Below, piece after piece: positions 53,584 through 62,226 of a DNA stretch of 64,000 nucleotides. The stretch spans positions 4,650,001 to 4,714,000 of the forward strand of contig NC_018014.1 in NCBI RefSeq assembly GCF_000265425.1. Reading direction: 5' to 3'. This DNA comes from Terriglobus roseus DSM 18391. Its GTDB lineage: Bacteria; Acidobacteriota; Terriglobia; Terriglobales; Acidobacteriaceae. Position 1 is the first letter of the stretch. The number at the start of each line of letters is the position of its first letter. The notes beneath the pieces were generated by a model, which saw nothing but the letters and a program-made list of their open reading frames with translations, was not told the DNA's origin and did no database searches. A program made the translations under genes and the position numbers.

Positions 53584-53770
53584 GTTGGCGGCGACTCCGG
53601 TGGGTTTCATCGGTCGGCCAACATCGTACCGGAGCAACGAGTCACAAGACACTGCCTGGCGCGACTTTATTCGTGTAGCGAAGTAAGTCGTTACAGAGGG
53701 GTGCTGGTCGATCCCGCGATCGGGTGAAACATGTGAGGCGTATGTTTGGAGATCATGTGGAGGAAGAGCG

Positions 53771-54715
53771 ATGGCATTGGATAGCAACAGCACGTCCGCT
53801 AACGTGTGGCCGGAACTGGCCCAGAGCGCGTGGAGCGATAGCTGCGTCACGCTGCAGCTATGGACACAGGTTGTCGGCAAGATCCGGCTGGCGTTGACGC
53901 CTGCGCAGAATCACACGTGGAGCGTTGCCCTGTATCCCACGGCGCGCGGTCTGACGACGTCGCCCATGTGGCACGACACACGCGTGCTGCAGATCGACTT
54001 CGACTTCATCGATCACAAGCTGATCCTGCTGACGAACGAAGGAGACACGCGGCACATTGCGCTTGGACCGATGTCGGTCGCTTCCTTCTACGGCAGAGTG
54101 ATGGAGGCGCTGGAATCGCTGGGGATGCCGGTCCGCATCTGGCCGACGCCGGTCGAGGTCGCAAAGCCGGTGCCATTCGACCAGGATCTTGCACCACGCG
54201 CCTACGATCCGGAGTATGTGGCGCGCTTCTGGCAGGTGCTGCTGCAGACGACGCGCGTCTTCAACGTCTTTCGCGCACGGTTCATCGGCAAGGTGAGCCC
54301 GGTGCATCTGTTCTGGGGTGCGCTGGATCTTGCCTGCACGCGCTTCTCAGGACGAACGGCGCCGCAGCATCCGGGCGTGCCCGGACTGGCGGACCGCGTT
54401 ACGCGTGATGCGTACTCGCATGAGGTGAGCAGTTGTGGCTTCTGGCCCGGCGCACCGGGGATTGAGCCGCTCTTCTACAGCTATGCGTACCCATCGCCTG
54501 AGGGTTTCAAGGACGCGCCTATTCAGCCCGCAGAGGCGCGGTTCGACACGACGCTGGGCGAGTTTGTGTTTCCGTACGAGGCGATGCGGCAATCGGCCGA
54601 TCCAGACGCGGCGTTGCTGCAGTTTCTGCAGAGCACGTATGAAGCTGCGGCCGATACTGCGCACTGGGACCGGCAGGCGCTGGAGTCACCTGTACCCCGG
54701 AAGGGCGATAGCTAA
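53771..54715 (+). CDS. DUF5996 family protein
   Basis: The 314-residue protein opens 'WPELAQSAWSDSCVTLQLWTQVVGKIRLALTP' (in parts), a signature of DUF5996, and continues with 'FDFIDHKLILLTNEGDTR', 'VHLFWGALDLACTRFSGR' and 'SHEVSSCGFWPG'. GGAGGAAGA precedes the ATG. It is cytosolic, with no membrane segment. Function is unknown. Its last four bases overlap the end of ddl on the other strand. Confidence 0.85.
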   Translation: MALDSNSTSANVWPELAQSAWSDSCVTLQLWTQVVGKIRLALTPAQNHTWSVALYPTARGLTTSPMWHDTRVLQIDFDFIDHKLILLTNEGDTRHIALGPMSVASFYGRVMEALESLGMPVRIWPTPVEVAKPVPFDQDLAPRAYDPEYVARFWQVLLQTTRVFNVFRARFIGKVSPVHLFWGALDLACTRFSGRTAPQHPGVPGLADRVTRDAYSHEVSSCGFWPGAPGIEPLFYSYAYPSPEGFKDAPIQPAEARFDTTLGEFVFPYEAMRQSADPDAALLQFLQSTYEAAADTAHWDRQALESPVPRKGDS

Positions 54716-55851
54716 TCCTTGCTGAAGGCTGTGGCGGACCGCTCGTCGTGACGTTCGACGGCGAGCGTGATGAGGCGGTCGATCAGTTCCGAGTAGCCGA
54801 TGCCGCTTGCCTCCCACAGCTTGGGATACATGCTGATGCTGGTGAAGCCGGGCATGGTGTTGATTTCGTTCAGATAGATCTTCGGTTCTTTTTTTGAGCC
54901 GGGATCGACGGCTTCCATGAGGAAGTCGACACGGGCGAGGCCGCTGCAGTCGCACGACTTGAAGGCGGCTACGGCCATGGCCTGCATCTGCTTCGCCTGT
55001 GCGCGGGTGACCTTTGCCGGGATGATGGGTTCGCTGGTGCTGGTGCTGTCGTACTTGCTGGCGTAGTCGTAGAATTCGCGGTCTGGAACGATTTCGCCGA
55101 CGACGCTGGCGATGGGGTTGTCGTTGCCGAGTACGGCGATTTCGAGTTCGCGCGGCTTGCCCTTGCCCTTCTGCTTGCCGACTCCGGTGACACCCTCTTC
55201 GATGACAATCTTGCGGTCGAAGGACGCGGCTTCCTCCATGGCTTTGGCCAGTTCGGCGCGTTCGCGCACCTTGCTGATGCCGACGGATGAGCCGAGATTT
55301 GCGGGCTTGACGAAGACGGGGTACTTCAGTGCGTCTTCGAGGATCTTTGTGCACTTTTTCGGACTTGCCTTCCATTCGCTGCGCAGGAAGGTGACGTGCT
55401 TGACGATGGGCAGGCCGGCCATGGCGAACATCTTCTTCATGGCGTCTTTGTCCATGCCGACGGAGGAGCCGAGAACTCCGGAGCCGACGTAGGCGACGTT
55501 CGCCAGTTCGAGCATGCCCTGGATGGTGCCGTCTTCGCCGAAGGTGCCGTGCAGCACGGGGAAGACAACGTCGAGGCCAGCGGTGCTGGATGCCGTGGCC
55601 TGAAGTGCGAGGCTGGTCTCAACGGATTTCTTCGCGGCGGCCTTGCCAAGCTTCAGCGGTGTTGCGCCGCCGAGCAGCGCGGTCGATTCTGTGTGGCCGA
55701 GCCATTGGCCGGTCTTGGCGATGCCCATGGGGACGAGGTCGTACTTGTTGCGATCCATGGCCTGCAGGATGGATGCGCCCGAGCGCAGCGAGACTTCGTG
55801 CTCGCCCGACTTGCCACCAAATAACACACCTACGCGCAGTTTCTTTGCCAA
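54712..55851 (-). CDS. ddl: D-alanine--D-alanine ligase
   Basis: The 379-residue ATP-grasp enzyme joins two D-alanines for peptidoglycan precursors. Marks are 'GVLFGGKSGEHEVSLRSG' (substrate loop), 'YVGSGVLGSSVGMDKDAMK', 'VFVKPANLGSSVGISKV', and 'LNEINTMPGFTSISMYPKL' for Mg binding. It is slightly longer than E. coli DdlB because of loops around residues 60-80 and 200-250. It overlaps the convergent DUF5996 gene by four bases, so there is no room for a separate terminator. Confidence 0.95.
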   Translation of the reverse strand: MAKKLRVGVLFGGKSGEHEVSLRSGASILQAMDRNKYDLVPMGIAKTGQWLGHTESTALLGGATPLKLGKAAAKKSVETSLALQATASSTAGLDVVFPVLHGTFGEDGTIQGMLELANVAYVGSGVLGSSVGMDKDAMKKMFAMAGLPIVKHVTFLRSEWKASPKKCTKILEDALKYPVFVKPANLGSSVGISKVRERAELAKAMEEAASFDRKIVIEEGVTGVGKQKGKGKPRELEIAVLGNDNPIASVVGEIVPDREFYDYASKYDSTSTSEPIIPAKVTRAQAKQMQAMAVAAFKSCDCSGLARVDFLMEAVDPGSKKEPKIYLNEINTMPGFTSISMYPKLWEASGIGYSELIDRLITLAVERHDERSATAFSKD

Positions 55852-56034
55852 CGGACATCCTCTTCCGGGCGCGCATCGATCAGGATACGAGCCATCCTTT
55901 GCATGGTAGCGTTTGGCGCGCGCCCGAGTGGTGGCGATGTACCGGGGAGGGTACGGGCCGGGAGGAAAGCCTGGGGCCGGGGCCGCTCAGCGAAACTTCT
56001 TTGGGTTCGTCCTTCGTTGCGCTACTGTGCAGAC

Positions 56035-57780
56035 ATGCGATTCTTCCCTGCTCTACCCCGCCGCGTTGCCGCGTGTGTTGCCGCGTCTGTTCTTACGCTT
56101 GCCTTGACCGCTACGTTGCAGGCTCAGACGGCCGAGGCGAAGGTGCAGACGTTGAGCGCAAAGTTCTGGGAGTGGCGGGCGACGGAGCAGCCGTTTACCA
56201 ATGACGATATCCCCCGGATGGCGCGGCCCGCAGGGTATGCAAGCCACTGGTCTGCGAGGGATGTCGCCGGGTATGAGGCGCGCATTGCGGAGTTTGAGGC
56301 GCAGTGGCGCGCGCTGGACGTGAGCGCCGCGCCGGTGCCCGTGCAGGTGGACTACCGGCTGATTGGTTCGGCTATTGCACGTGTGCGCTGGGAGCTGGAG
56401 GTGATCCCGGACTGGAAGCGGAACCCCTTCTTCTACGTGGACCAGGGTCTGACCGCGACGTACACCCTGATGCTGGAGAAGGCGCCGATCAGTGCTGCGC
56501 GTCAGCACGAGATCGTGCTGCGGCTGGAGAGCGTGCCGCGCCTGCTGGATGAGGGTCGCGCAAACCTGACGGATATGCGGCAGCCGTACGCGGTGATCGC
56601 CATGGGTGACCTGGCGCAGATTGAGTCGCGGATGCAGCGGTTTCGCGATGGCGTGCACGCTGCGGCGGGCTTTACGCCGGAGAACCTGGCCGCGTTTGAC
56701 AAGGCGGAGGATGCTGCGGCGAAGTCACTGGTGGCCTATCGGGAGTGGCTGAAGCCGCAGGTCGCGAACCTGAAGATGGAGACGGCCGTGGGGCGTGAGG
56801 GCTATCTCTACTTCCTGCGAAACGTGGCGCTGATGTCGTACACGCCGGAGCAGCTGCTGGCGGATGGTGAGATTGAGTTTCAGCGTGCGGTGGGTTTTGA
56901 GGCGCTGCAGCAGGCGGCGAACAAGGGTGTGCCGGAGCTGCCCGTATATGCGTCGCTGGATGCGCAGATTGCCGATGAGAAGAAGCAGGAGCTTGCCATG
57001 CGGAAGTTCCTGACGGACCGCGGCGTACTGACGGGCGATCCGGCCGGCGTGAAGCATTATCTGTATGTGCCGACGCCGCCTTACATTGCAGCGCTGGGAT
57101 TCCTCGGTGTCGAGGATGACCTGACGAATCCGATGCGGCTGGACGAGGACGGCACGAGTTACAAGGGAACGCCGCGTCTCGGCGGCTTCTGGGCCAACAT
57201 CACATCGCGCGATGTGCGGCCGTTGACCAACCACGAGGGCATGCCGGGCCACTACTTCCAGATGGCGTGGAGCATGCACCACCCGGACCCCGTTCGCCGG
57301 CACTACTACGACTCGGAGTCGCAGGAGGGCATCGGCTTCTACGCGGAAGAGATGATGATGATCGCGGGCCTGTATGACAACACGCCAAAGATGAAGGAAG
57401 CCATCTATGCGTTGAATCGGCTGCGCACGCTGCGCGTGACGGTGGATGTGAAGCTGGCGCTGGGTCAATTCACGCTGTCGCAGGCGCAGGCGTACCTGAC
57501 CAACACCGTACCGATGGACGAAGGCACCGCGCGCAGCGAGGCGTTTATGTTTGCGTCGACGCCGGGGCAGGCGATCACCTACCAGATTGGCAAGATGGAC
57601 ATCCTGAAAGGCCTGACGATGGCCAAGCTGCAGCAGGGCGCGAAGTTCAACCTACAGACGTACCAGGACTTCGTGTGGCTGAACGGCAGCGTGCCCTTCA
57701 GCCTGCAACGGTGGGAGCTGTTGGGCGACAAGACGGATGTCCCGGTGATTCCGGCGACCTTTGCGTGGAGCGGCAAGTAG
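56035..57780 (+). CDS. Secreted DUF885 family protein, second paralogue
   Basis: The 581-residue protein starts at ATG 56035 with a signal peptide ending TLQAQ. It has the same layout as the 29-31 kb DUF885 protein: 'TNHEGMPGHYFQ' as the HExxxxH site, a following Glu-rich 'EGIGFYAEEMMM', and 'AITYQIGKMDILKG' near the end. The paralogues are far diverged and lie in opposite orientation, so this is not a recent copy. It is probably a periplasmic metallohydrolase. It is followed 77 bp later by ggt on the same strand; both would act on small peptides. Confidence 0.85.
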   Translation: MRFFPALPRRVAACVAASVLTLALTATLQAQTAEAKVQTLSAKFWEWRATEQPFTNDDIPRMARPAGYASHWSARDVAGYEARIAEFEAQWRALDVSAAPVPVQVDYRLIGSAIARVRWELEVIPDWKRNPFFYVDQGLTATYTLMLEKAPISAARQHEIVLRLESVPRLLDEGRANLTDMRQPYAVIAMGDLAQIESRMQRFRDGVHAAAGFTPENLAAFDKAEDAAAKSLVAYREWLKPQVANLKMETAVGREGYLYFLRNVALMSYTPEQLLADGEIEFQRAVGFEALQQAANKGVPELPVYASLDAQIADEKKQELAMRKFLTDRGVLTGDPAGVKHYLYVPTPPYIAALGFLGVEDDLTNPMRLDEDGTSYKGTPRLGGFWANITSRDVRPLTNHEGMPGHYFQMAWSMHHPDPVRRHYYDSESQEGIGFYAEEMMMIAGLYDNTPKMKEAIYALNRLRTLRVTVDVKLALGQFTLSQAQAYLTNTVPMDEGTARSEAFMFASTPGQAITYQIGKMDILKGLTMAKLQQGAKFNLQTYQDFVWLNGSVPFSLQRWELLGDKTDVPVIPATFAWSGK

Positions 57781-57857
57781 TCGCGGGGGTATCGCTTCGC
57801 GATATGCTGCAGGTATCCCCGCGATCGTATCGCCACTGCCCTGAGGTGCCTATTTTC

Positions 57858-59639
57858 ATGAGCGGCTTCCCCCGCGCGATTGCTGTCGCGTCTCTTGCCT
57901 GCGTTGCTGTGAACGGTTCTGCGTCAGCCCAGACTCTGCCCACGCCACCGCCAGTTCGCGCTCCGCATGCCATGGTGGTCAGCGTGCATCATGAGGCTTC
58001 GGATGCGGGGCTGGCCGTGCTGAAGCAGGGTGGCAACGCCGTGGATGCGGCGGTCGCCGTGGCTTTTGCGCTGGCCGTGGTGTATCCCGAGGCAGGCAAC
58101 ATTGGTGGCGGCGGCTTCATGCTGATCAAGCCGGCGCATAAGCGCGGGGCGAAGAAGCTTGGCGACGGCAAGGCGCACTTTATCGACTATCGCGAAGAGG
58201 CGCCGGCTGCTGCATCGCGCGATATGTATTTGGACAAGGACGGCAACGTCGTCAAGGGCATGAGTACGCAGGGATATGCAGCCAGCGGCGTCCCGGGCAC
58301 CGTTGCGGGCATGGCGTATGCCGAGGAGCACTACGGCAAACTGGGCCTGAAGGCGGCGATGCAGCCTGCGATCAAGCTGGCTCGCGATGGCTTTGTGGGG
58401 ACCGAGGAAGAGCTGAATGTGTGGCACTCTGCGCTGCTAAAGAAGAACGCGGAGGCCTATCGCATCTATCAGCGCAACGGCGATTTTTACAAGGCGGGCG
58501 AGGTGATCAAGCAGCCGGAACTGGCCGCGACGCTGGAGCGCATTGCCGCCGATCCGAACGAGTTTTATCACGGACGCATGGCGGACCAGATCGCCGAAGA
58601 GATGAAGTCCGGCGGCGGGACCATTTCGAAGGCCGACCTGGAAGGCTACTCCGTGAAGGATCGGGCCCCGCTGGTCGGGCGCTATCACGGCTACGAGATC
58701 ACGACCGCACCGCCACCGTCTTCCGGCGGCATCGTCCTGCTGGAGACGCTGAACATTCTCACGGGTTACGACCTGAAGAAGATGGGTGGCGACCGCAGTC
58801 CGCAGCAGGTGCACCTGATCACCGAGGCTTTTCGCCGTGCGTTCATGGATCGCAGCGACTATCTGGGTGACCCGGACTTTACGAAGATGCCGCTCGCGCA
58901 GATGAGCAATCGGAAGTACGCCGAGGCCTGGCGCAGGACGATTGATCCGGTGAAGGCGAGCGTTTCGAAGGATCTTGTGCGGCCTGCCGGCTTCATGCCG
59001 GAACCGCCGAAGCAGAAGGGCGTGACCGACCACACGGAGACTACGCACTTCTCGGTGGTGGATGCGGATGGCAACGCTGTCAGCAACACCTACACGCTCA
59101 ACTTTTACTTCGGTTCGGGCGTAGTGGTGAAGGGTCTTGGCTTCGCCATGAATGACGAGATGGATGACTTCACCAGCAAGGTTGGCGTGCCCAACGGCTT
59201 TGGCCTCATCCAAGGGCCGAACAACGCCATCGCACCGCACAAGCGGCCGCTGAGCGCGATGACGCCGACCGTGGTCACGAAGCGCGGTAAGCTGCGGCTG
59301 GTGCTGGGATCGCCGGGCGGACCGACGATTATCTCGACCGTGACCAACGACCTGATCAGTGTTTTGGACAACGGCCTGAACGTGCAGGAAGCGGCGGACG
59401 CGCCACGCTTCCACAACCAGTACCTGCCGGACGAGCTGCAGGTGGAGAAGCGCTTCTCCGCCGCGACTGGTGACGTGCTGAAGGCGAACGGCTACAACGT
59501 CAAACGGTCGGGTGAGTTCGACGAACACAACCCCGGCATCTGGGGCGATAGCGAGCTGATTGCAGTCGATCCGAAGACCGGCGAATTGCTGGGCGGGCAT
59601 GACACGCGTAAGGGATTTGGGAAAGCAAGCGGATATTGA
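57858..59639 (+). CDS. ggt: Gamma-glutamyltransferase
   Basis: The 593-residue exported protein has a signal peptide (about 1-25). The large subunit contains 'GGNAVDAAVAVAFALAVVYPE' (in parts) and 'GNIGGGGFMLI'. The autocatalytic cleavage site is at 'TETTHFSVVD', where the second Thr becomes the N-terminal nucleophile of the small subunit. 'GSPGGPTI' forms the oxyanion pocket. It cleaves glutathione and other gamma-glutamyl compounds in the periplasm. The start is the ATG giving the signal peptide. Repeats around the transposase begin 67 bp downstream. Confidence 0.93.
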   Translation: MSGFPRAIAVASLACVAVNGSASAQTLPTPPPVRAPHAMVVSVHHEASDAGLAVLKQGGNAVDAAVAVAFALAVVYPEAGNIGGGGFMLIKPAHKRGAKKLGDGKAHFIDYREEAPAAASRDMYLDKDGNVVKGMSTQGYAASGVPGTVAGMAYAEEHYGKLGLKAAMQPAIKLARDGFVGTEEELNVWHSALLKKNAEAYRIYQRNGDFYKAGEVIKQPELAATLERIAADPNEFYHGRMADQIAEEMKSGGGTISKADLEGYSVKDRAPLVGRYHGYEITTAPPPSSGGIVLLETLNILTGYDLKKMGGDRSPQQVHLITEAFRRAFMDRSDYLGDPDFTKMPLAQMSNRKYAEAWRRTIDPVKASVSKDLVRPAGFMPEPPKQKGVTDHTETTHFSVVDADGNAVSNTYTLNFYFGSGVVVKGLGFAMNDEMDDFTSKVGVPNGFGLIQGPNNAIAPHKRPLSAMTPTVVTKRGKLRLVLGSPGGPTIISTVTNDLISVLDNGLNVQEAADAPRFHNQYLPDELQVEKRFSAATGDVLKANGYNVKRSGEFDEHNPGIWGDSELIAVDPKTGELLGGHDTRKGFGKASGY

Positions 59640-59705
59640 TGTGGAAGTTGTTCCGCGTCCGGACCGAAATGGGATGACTGGATTCGTCGAGGACCAATTG
59701 ATCGG

Positions 59706-59835
59706 ATTGGCACCGCTTCAGCTGTGCCAATCTCGTTCCAGTCTTGTGCAACACACGAAGCTTGCTGCTCGGAAGGGCACAGCTTTAGCTGTGCCAATAT
59801 GACATCCCTTTGAGATCCGGCTTTAGCCGCTGAGG
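59706..59835. repeat. REP elements left of the transposase
   Basis: Three palindromic units: 59706-59731 (ATTGGCAC...GTGCCAAT), 59776-59795 (GGCACAGCTTTAGCTGTGCC) and 59817-59835 (GGCTTTAGCC core). The second and third have inverted partners on the right side of the gene. Confidence 0.85.
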
Positions 59836-60344
59836 TTCACCTTTCGCGATGTCCGCTCCTGCGAGGACGAGTCAGGAGGGCACGTTCTTCGTCACCACCG
59901 TCTGCGCGGAACGGAAACGCGTCTTCCAGAGGGACACGAGTGCGCGGCTAATGTTCGATGTTCTGCAGCATTACCGTTCCATCTATAAGCTGCATGCGTT
60001 CGTCATTATGCCGGAGCATTTGCATGTCCTTCTGACACCGATGGTCACGCTGGAACGCGCGATGCAGTGCATCAAGGGAGGCTTTTCCAAGCGATATCAC
60101 GATGCCGGCGGAAAGCATGCCCCGGTCTGGCAGCGCGGCTTCGCGGATCATCGCGTGCGCGATCGTACCGACTACGAGTCACGAAAGATGTACATCGAGC
60201 AGAATCCCGTTTCGCGACGGTTGGTTGAGGATGCCGCGAGCTATCGATGGTCGTCGGCGTATTGGAAGAAAGCCGACCTCAGCGGCTAAAGCCGGCTCAA
60301 TTTTGAGGGCTGTATTGGCACAGCTGAAGCTGTGCCCTTCCGAG
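59768..60344. mobile_element. RAYT gene bracketed by inverted REP pairs
   Basis: Bases 59768-59799 and 60313-60344 are a 32-bp inverted pair with one mismatch. Bases 59817-59835 and 60277-60295 are a perfect 19-bp inverted pair. The spacer between outer and inner parts is 17 bases on both sides, so the whole flanks (68 bp each) mirror each other. The right flank begins inside the coding sequence. Confidence 0.8.
59849..60289 (+). CDS. REP-associated tyrosine transposase (Y1/HUH family)
   Basis: The 146-residue single-domain Y1 transposase has the HUH pair H57 and H59 in 'MPEHLHVLL' and the likely nucleophile Y115 in 'RKMYIEQNPV'. 'YRWSS' near the end is typical of RAYT proteins. It cuts and joins single-stranded DNA at palindromic REP sequences. 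It is a little shorter than E. coli TnpA-REP. The stop codon TAA and last codons (Leu-Ser-Gly) are part of the right inverted repeat. No resolvase or cargo gene accompanies it, as is normal for this domesticated class. Confidence 0.92.
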   Translation: MSAPARTSQEGTFFVTTVCAERKRVFQRDTSARLMFDVLQHYRSIYKLHAFVIMPEHLHVLLTPMVTLERAMQCIKGGFSKRYHDAGGKHAPVWQRGFADHRVRDRTDYESRKMYIEQNPVSRRLVEDAASYRWSSAYWKKADLSG

Positions 60345-60400
60345 CGGATAGATCTTCGCTCGGCGGGCGTTTCGTATTGGCGAAGCTGAAGCTGCGAGAT
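60277..60400. repeat. REP elements right of the transposase
   Basis: Units 60277-60295 (complement of 59817-59835), 60317-60336 (GGCACAGCTGAAGCTGTGCC) and a degenerate one near 60375-60398 (ATTGGCGAAGCTGAAGCTGC). They fill most of the gap before the exonuclease gene. Confidence 0.85.
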
Positions 60401-60491
60401 TCAGAACGGATAAACCCTCATGAGGTTGGCTCACGGAGTGTCTCGACTCCCGAAGCCGGTATCCTGATAGCGCAACTAAGGAGAAACCGCC

Positions 60492-61265
60492 ATCGTTATC
60501 GCAACCTGGAATGTGAACTCGATCCGTGCGCGGATGACGCATGCGCTGGCTTTTCTTGAGGCTCGTCGGCCGGATGTTTTGCTGATGCAGGAGTTGAAGG
60601 GGCTGGAGTTTCCGGCGGAGGACTTCCGCGCTGTCGGCTATGAGTCTGTCGCGATTGGGCAGAAGAGTTACAACGGCGTGGCGATCCTCTCGCGGCTGCC
60701 GATTGAGATGGTGACCAACAGGCTCGCGGGGGATGATGAAGACACTCACGCTCGCTATCTGGAAACCATTATCGATACTCCGACGAAGCTGCGCGTGGTG
60801 AACATCTATCTGCCGAATGGCAATCCCATTGGCACGGAGAAGTTCTTCTACAAGCTGCAGTGGATGGACCGCCTCATCCAGCAGATGCTGGTGTGGAAGA
60901 ACGACCCCATCCCCACGATTATCGGCGGCGACTTTAACGTGATCCCGGAAGAGATCGATTGCGACAAGCCTGCGAACTGGGTTCGTGATGCGCTGTTTCA
61001 GCCGGAGCCGCGCGAGCGTTATCGCGCCATGAAGGCGATGGGCTTTGTCGATGCGTTCCGAACGCTCTACCCCGACACGGCTGATGCCTTTACCTACTGG
61101 GATTACTTCCGGCAGGCGTTTGAGCGCAATCGCGGCATTCGTATCGATCACTTTCTGCTGTCGCCCGCGCTTGCTCCACGCCTGACCGCGTGCGAGATCG
61201 ACAAGACGCCGCGTGCGCAGGAGAAGCCGAGTGATCACACACCGTTGCTCGTAACCCTGGCGTAA
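60492..61265 (+). CDS. xth: Exodeoxyribonuclease III, apparently starting at ATC
   Basis: A DNA repair exonuclease/AP endonuclease of about 257 residues. It has 'IATWNVNSIRAR' (Asn of the active site), 'LLMQELKG' (metal Glu), 'GGDFNVIP' (Asp and Asn) and 'SDHTPLLVTL' (catalytic Asp-His). The family N-terminus lies upstream of the first usable GTG (60513). Between the in-frame TAA at 60477-60479 and that GTG there is no ATG, GTG or TTG. An AAGGAG at 60478-60483 is eight bases before ATC 60492, which would give 'MVIATWNVNS'. A GTG start would lose the catalytic Asn. Confidence 0.85.
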   Translation: MVIATWNVNSIRARMTHALAFLEARRPDVLLMQELKGLEFPAEDFRAVGYESVAIGQKSYNGVAILSRLPIEMVTNRLAGDDEDTHARYLETIIDTPTKLRVVNIYLPNGNPIGTEKFFYKLQWMDRLIQQMLVWKNDPIPTIIGGDFNVIPEEIDCDKPANWVRDALFQPEPRERYRAMKAMGFVDAFRTLYPDTADAFTYWDYFRQAFERNRGIRIDHFLLSPALAPRLTACEIDKTPRAQEKPSDHTPLLVTLA

Positions 61266-61331
61266 GTCGGCGCGGCGTTGCATGCACGCGCGGGACTTCG
61301 TACACTGGCGAACCACAGGGGTATCCGCTTC

Positions 61332-62150
61332 ATGATTCGTTCTCTCGCTATCGCTTCCGCGGCTGCATTAACGTCCTGCCTTGCTCTGAACGCACAAAGC
61401 ACTACTGCCGTCGCTCCCGCCCCAACGACGACCTCCGTGTCTGCGCCGCAGCCCATCGATCCCGTTCTGACGAAGGATCCCGGGACGCTGACACCGGTTG
61501 AGATCAAGGGACTGCAGACGAAGCTGGCGGACTATGCTCAGCTGGCGCGGTACCGCGAGGAGAACAAGACGCTGGCGGCAGCGGAGCCGGGCCGTGTGGT
61601 CTTCTATGGCGACAGCATCACGGACGGCTGGTCGCACCGTAACAAGGCCGTTCCCTTTTTTCCGGGTAAGCCGTACATCAACCGTGGCATCGGTGGGCAG
61701 ACCACGCCGCAGATGGTGATCCGCTTTCAGCAGGACGTGATCGCGTTGAAGCCTGCCGCGGTGCTGATCCTGGCGGGAACGAATGACATCGCGGGCAACA
61801 CTGGCATCGCATCGCCCGAGAGCACGCAGGACAACCTGCGGTCCATGGCGGAACTGGCGAAGGCGCATGGCATCAAGGTCATCCTTGCCAGCGTGTTGCC
61901 GGCGGACGATTACCCCTGGCGCCGCGGCCTTGGGCCTGCCGAGAAGATCCGCACCATGAATGCGTGGATCCAGCAGTACTGCGCGGCCAACGGCTTTACC
62001 TATCTGGACTACTACACGGCGCTGACGACACCGGCGGGCGGTATGAAGCCGGGCACGGCGATCGACGGTGTGCATCCCACGCCGGAGGGTTACGCCATCA
62101 TGGCGCCGCTGGCACAGGCTGCCATTGACCGCACGTTAGCGGCTCGCTAA
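61332..62150 (+). CDS. Exported SGNH/GDSL-family hydrolase
   Basis: The 272-residue protein has a signal peptide (about 1-22) and a Thr/Pro/Ala-rich linker. All four SGNH blocks follow: 'YGDSITDGW' (Ser), 'GIGGQTT' (Gly), 'LAGTNDIAG' (Asn) and 'DGVHPTPEGY' (Asp-His). Such enzymes are lipases, esterases or carbohydrate deacetylases; the close pattern 'GDSITDGW' is common in acetyl-sugar esterases and PAF-acetylhydrolase-like proteins. Start ATG 61332 is preferred over 61278, which adds residues before the signal peptide. Confidence 0.9.
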   Translation: MIRSLAIASAAALTSCLALNAQSTTAVAPAPTTTSVSAPQPIDPVLTKDPGTLTPVEIKGLQTKLADYAQLARYREENKTLAAAEPGRVVFYGDSITDGWSHRNKAVPFFPGKPYINRGIGGQTTPQMVIRFQQDVIALKPAAVLILAGTNDIAGNTGIASPESTQDNLRSMAELAKAHGIKVILASVLPADDYPWRRGLGPAEKIRTMNAWIQQYCAANGFTYLDYYTALTTPAGGMKPGTAIDGVHPTPEGYAIMAPLAQAAIDRTLAAR

Positions 62151-62226
62151 GCGCCGCCAGCCCGTCCATGGCGGGAACCATGGCTGGTGCTCCGTCCGCT
62201 CCCGTCACCTGCTATCGTTTTGGGTG

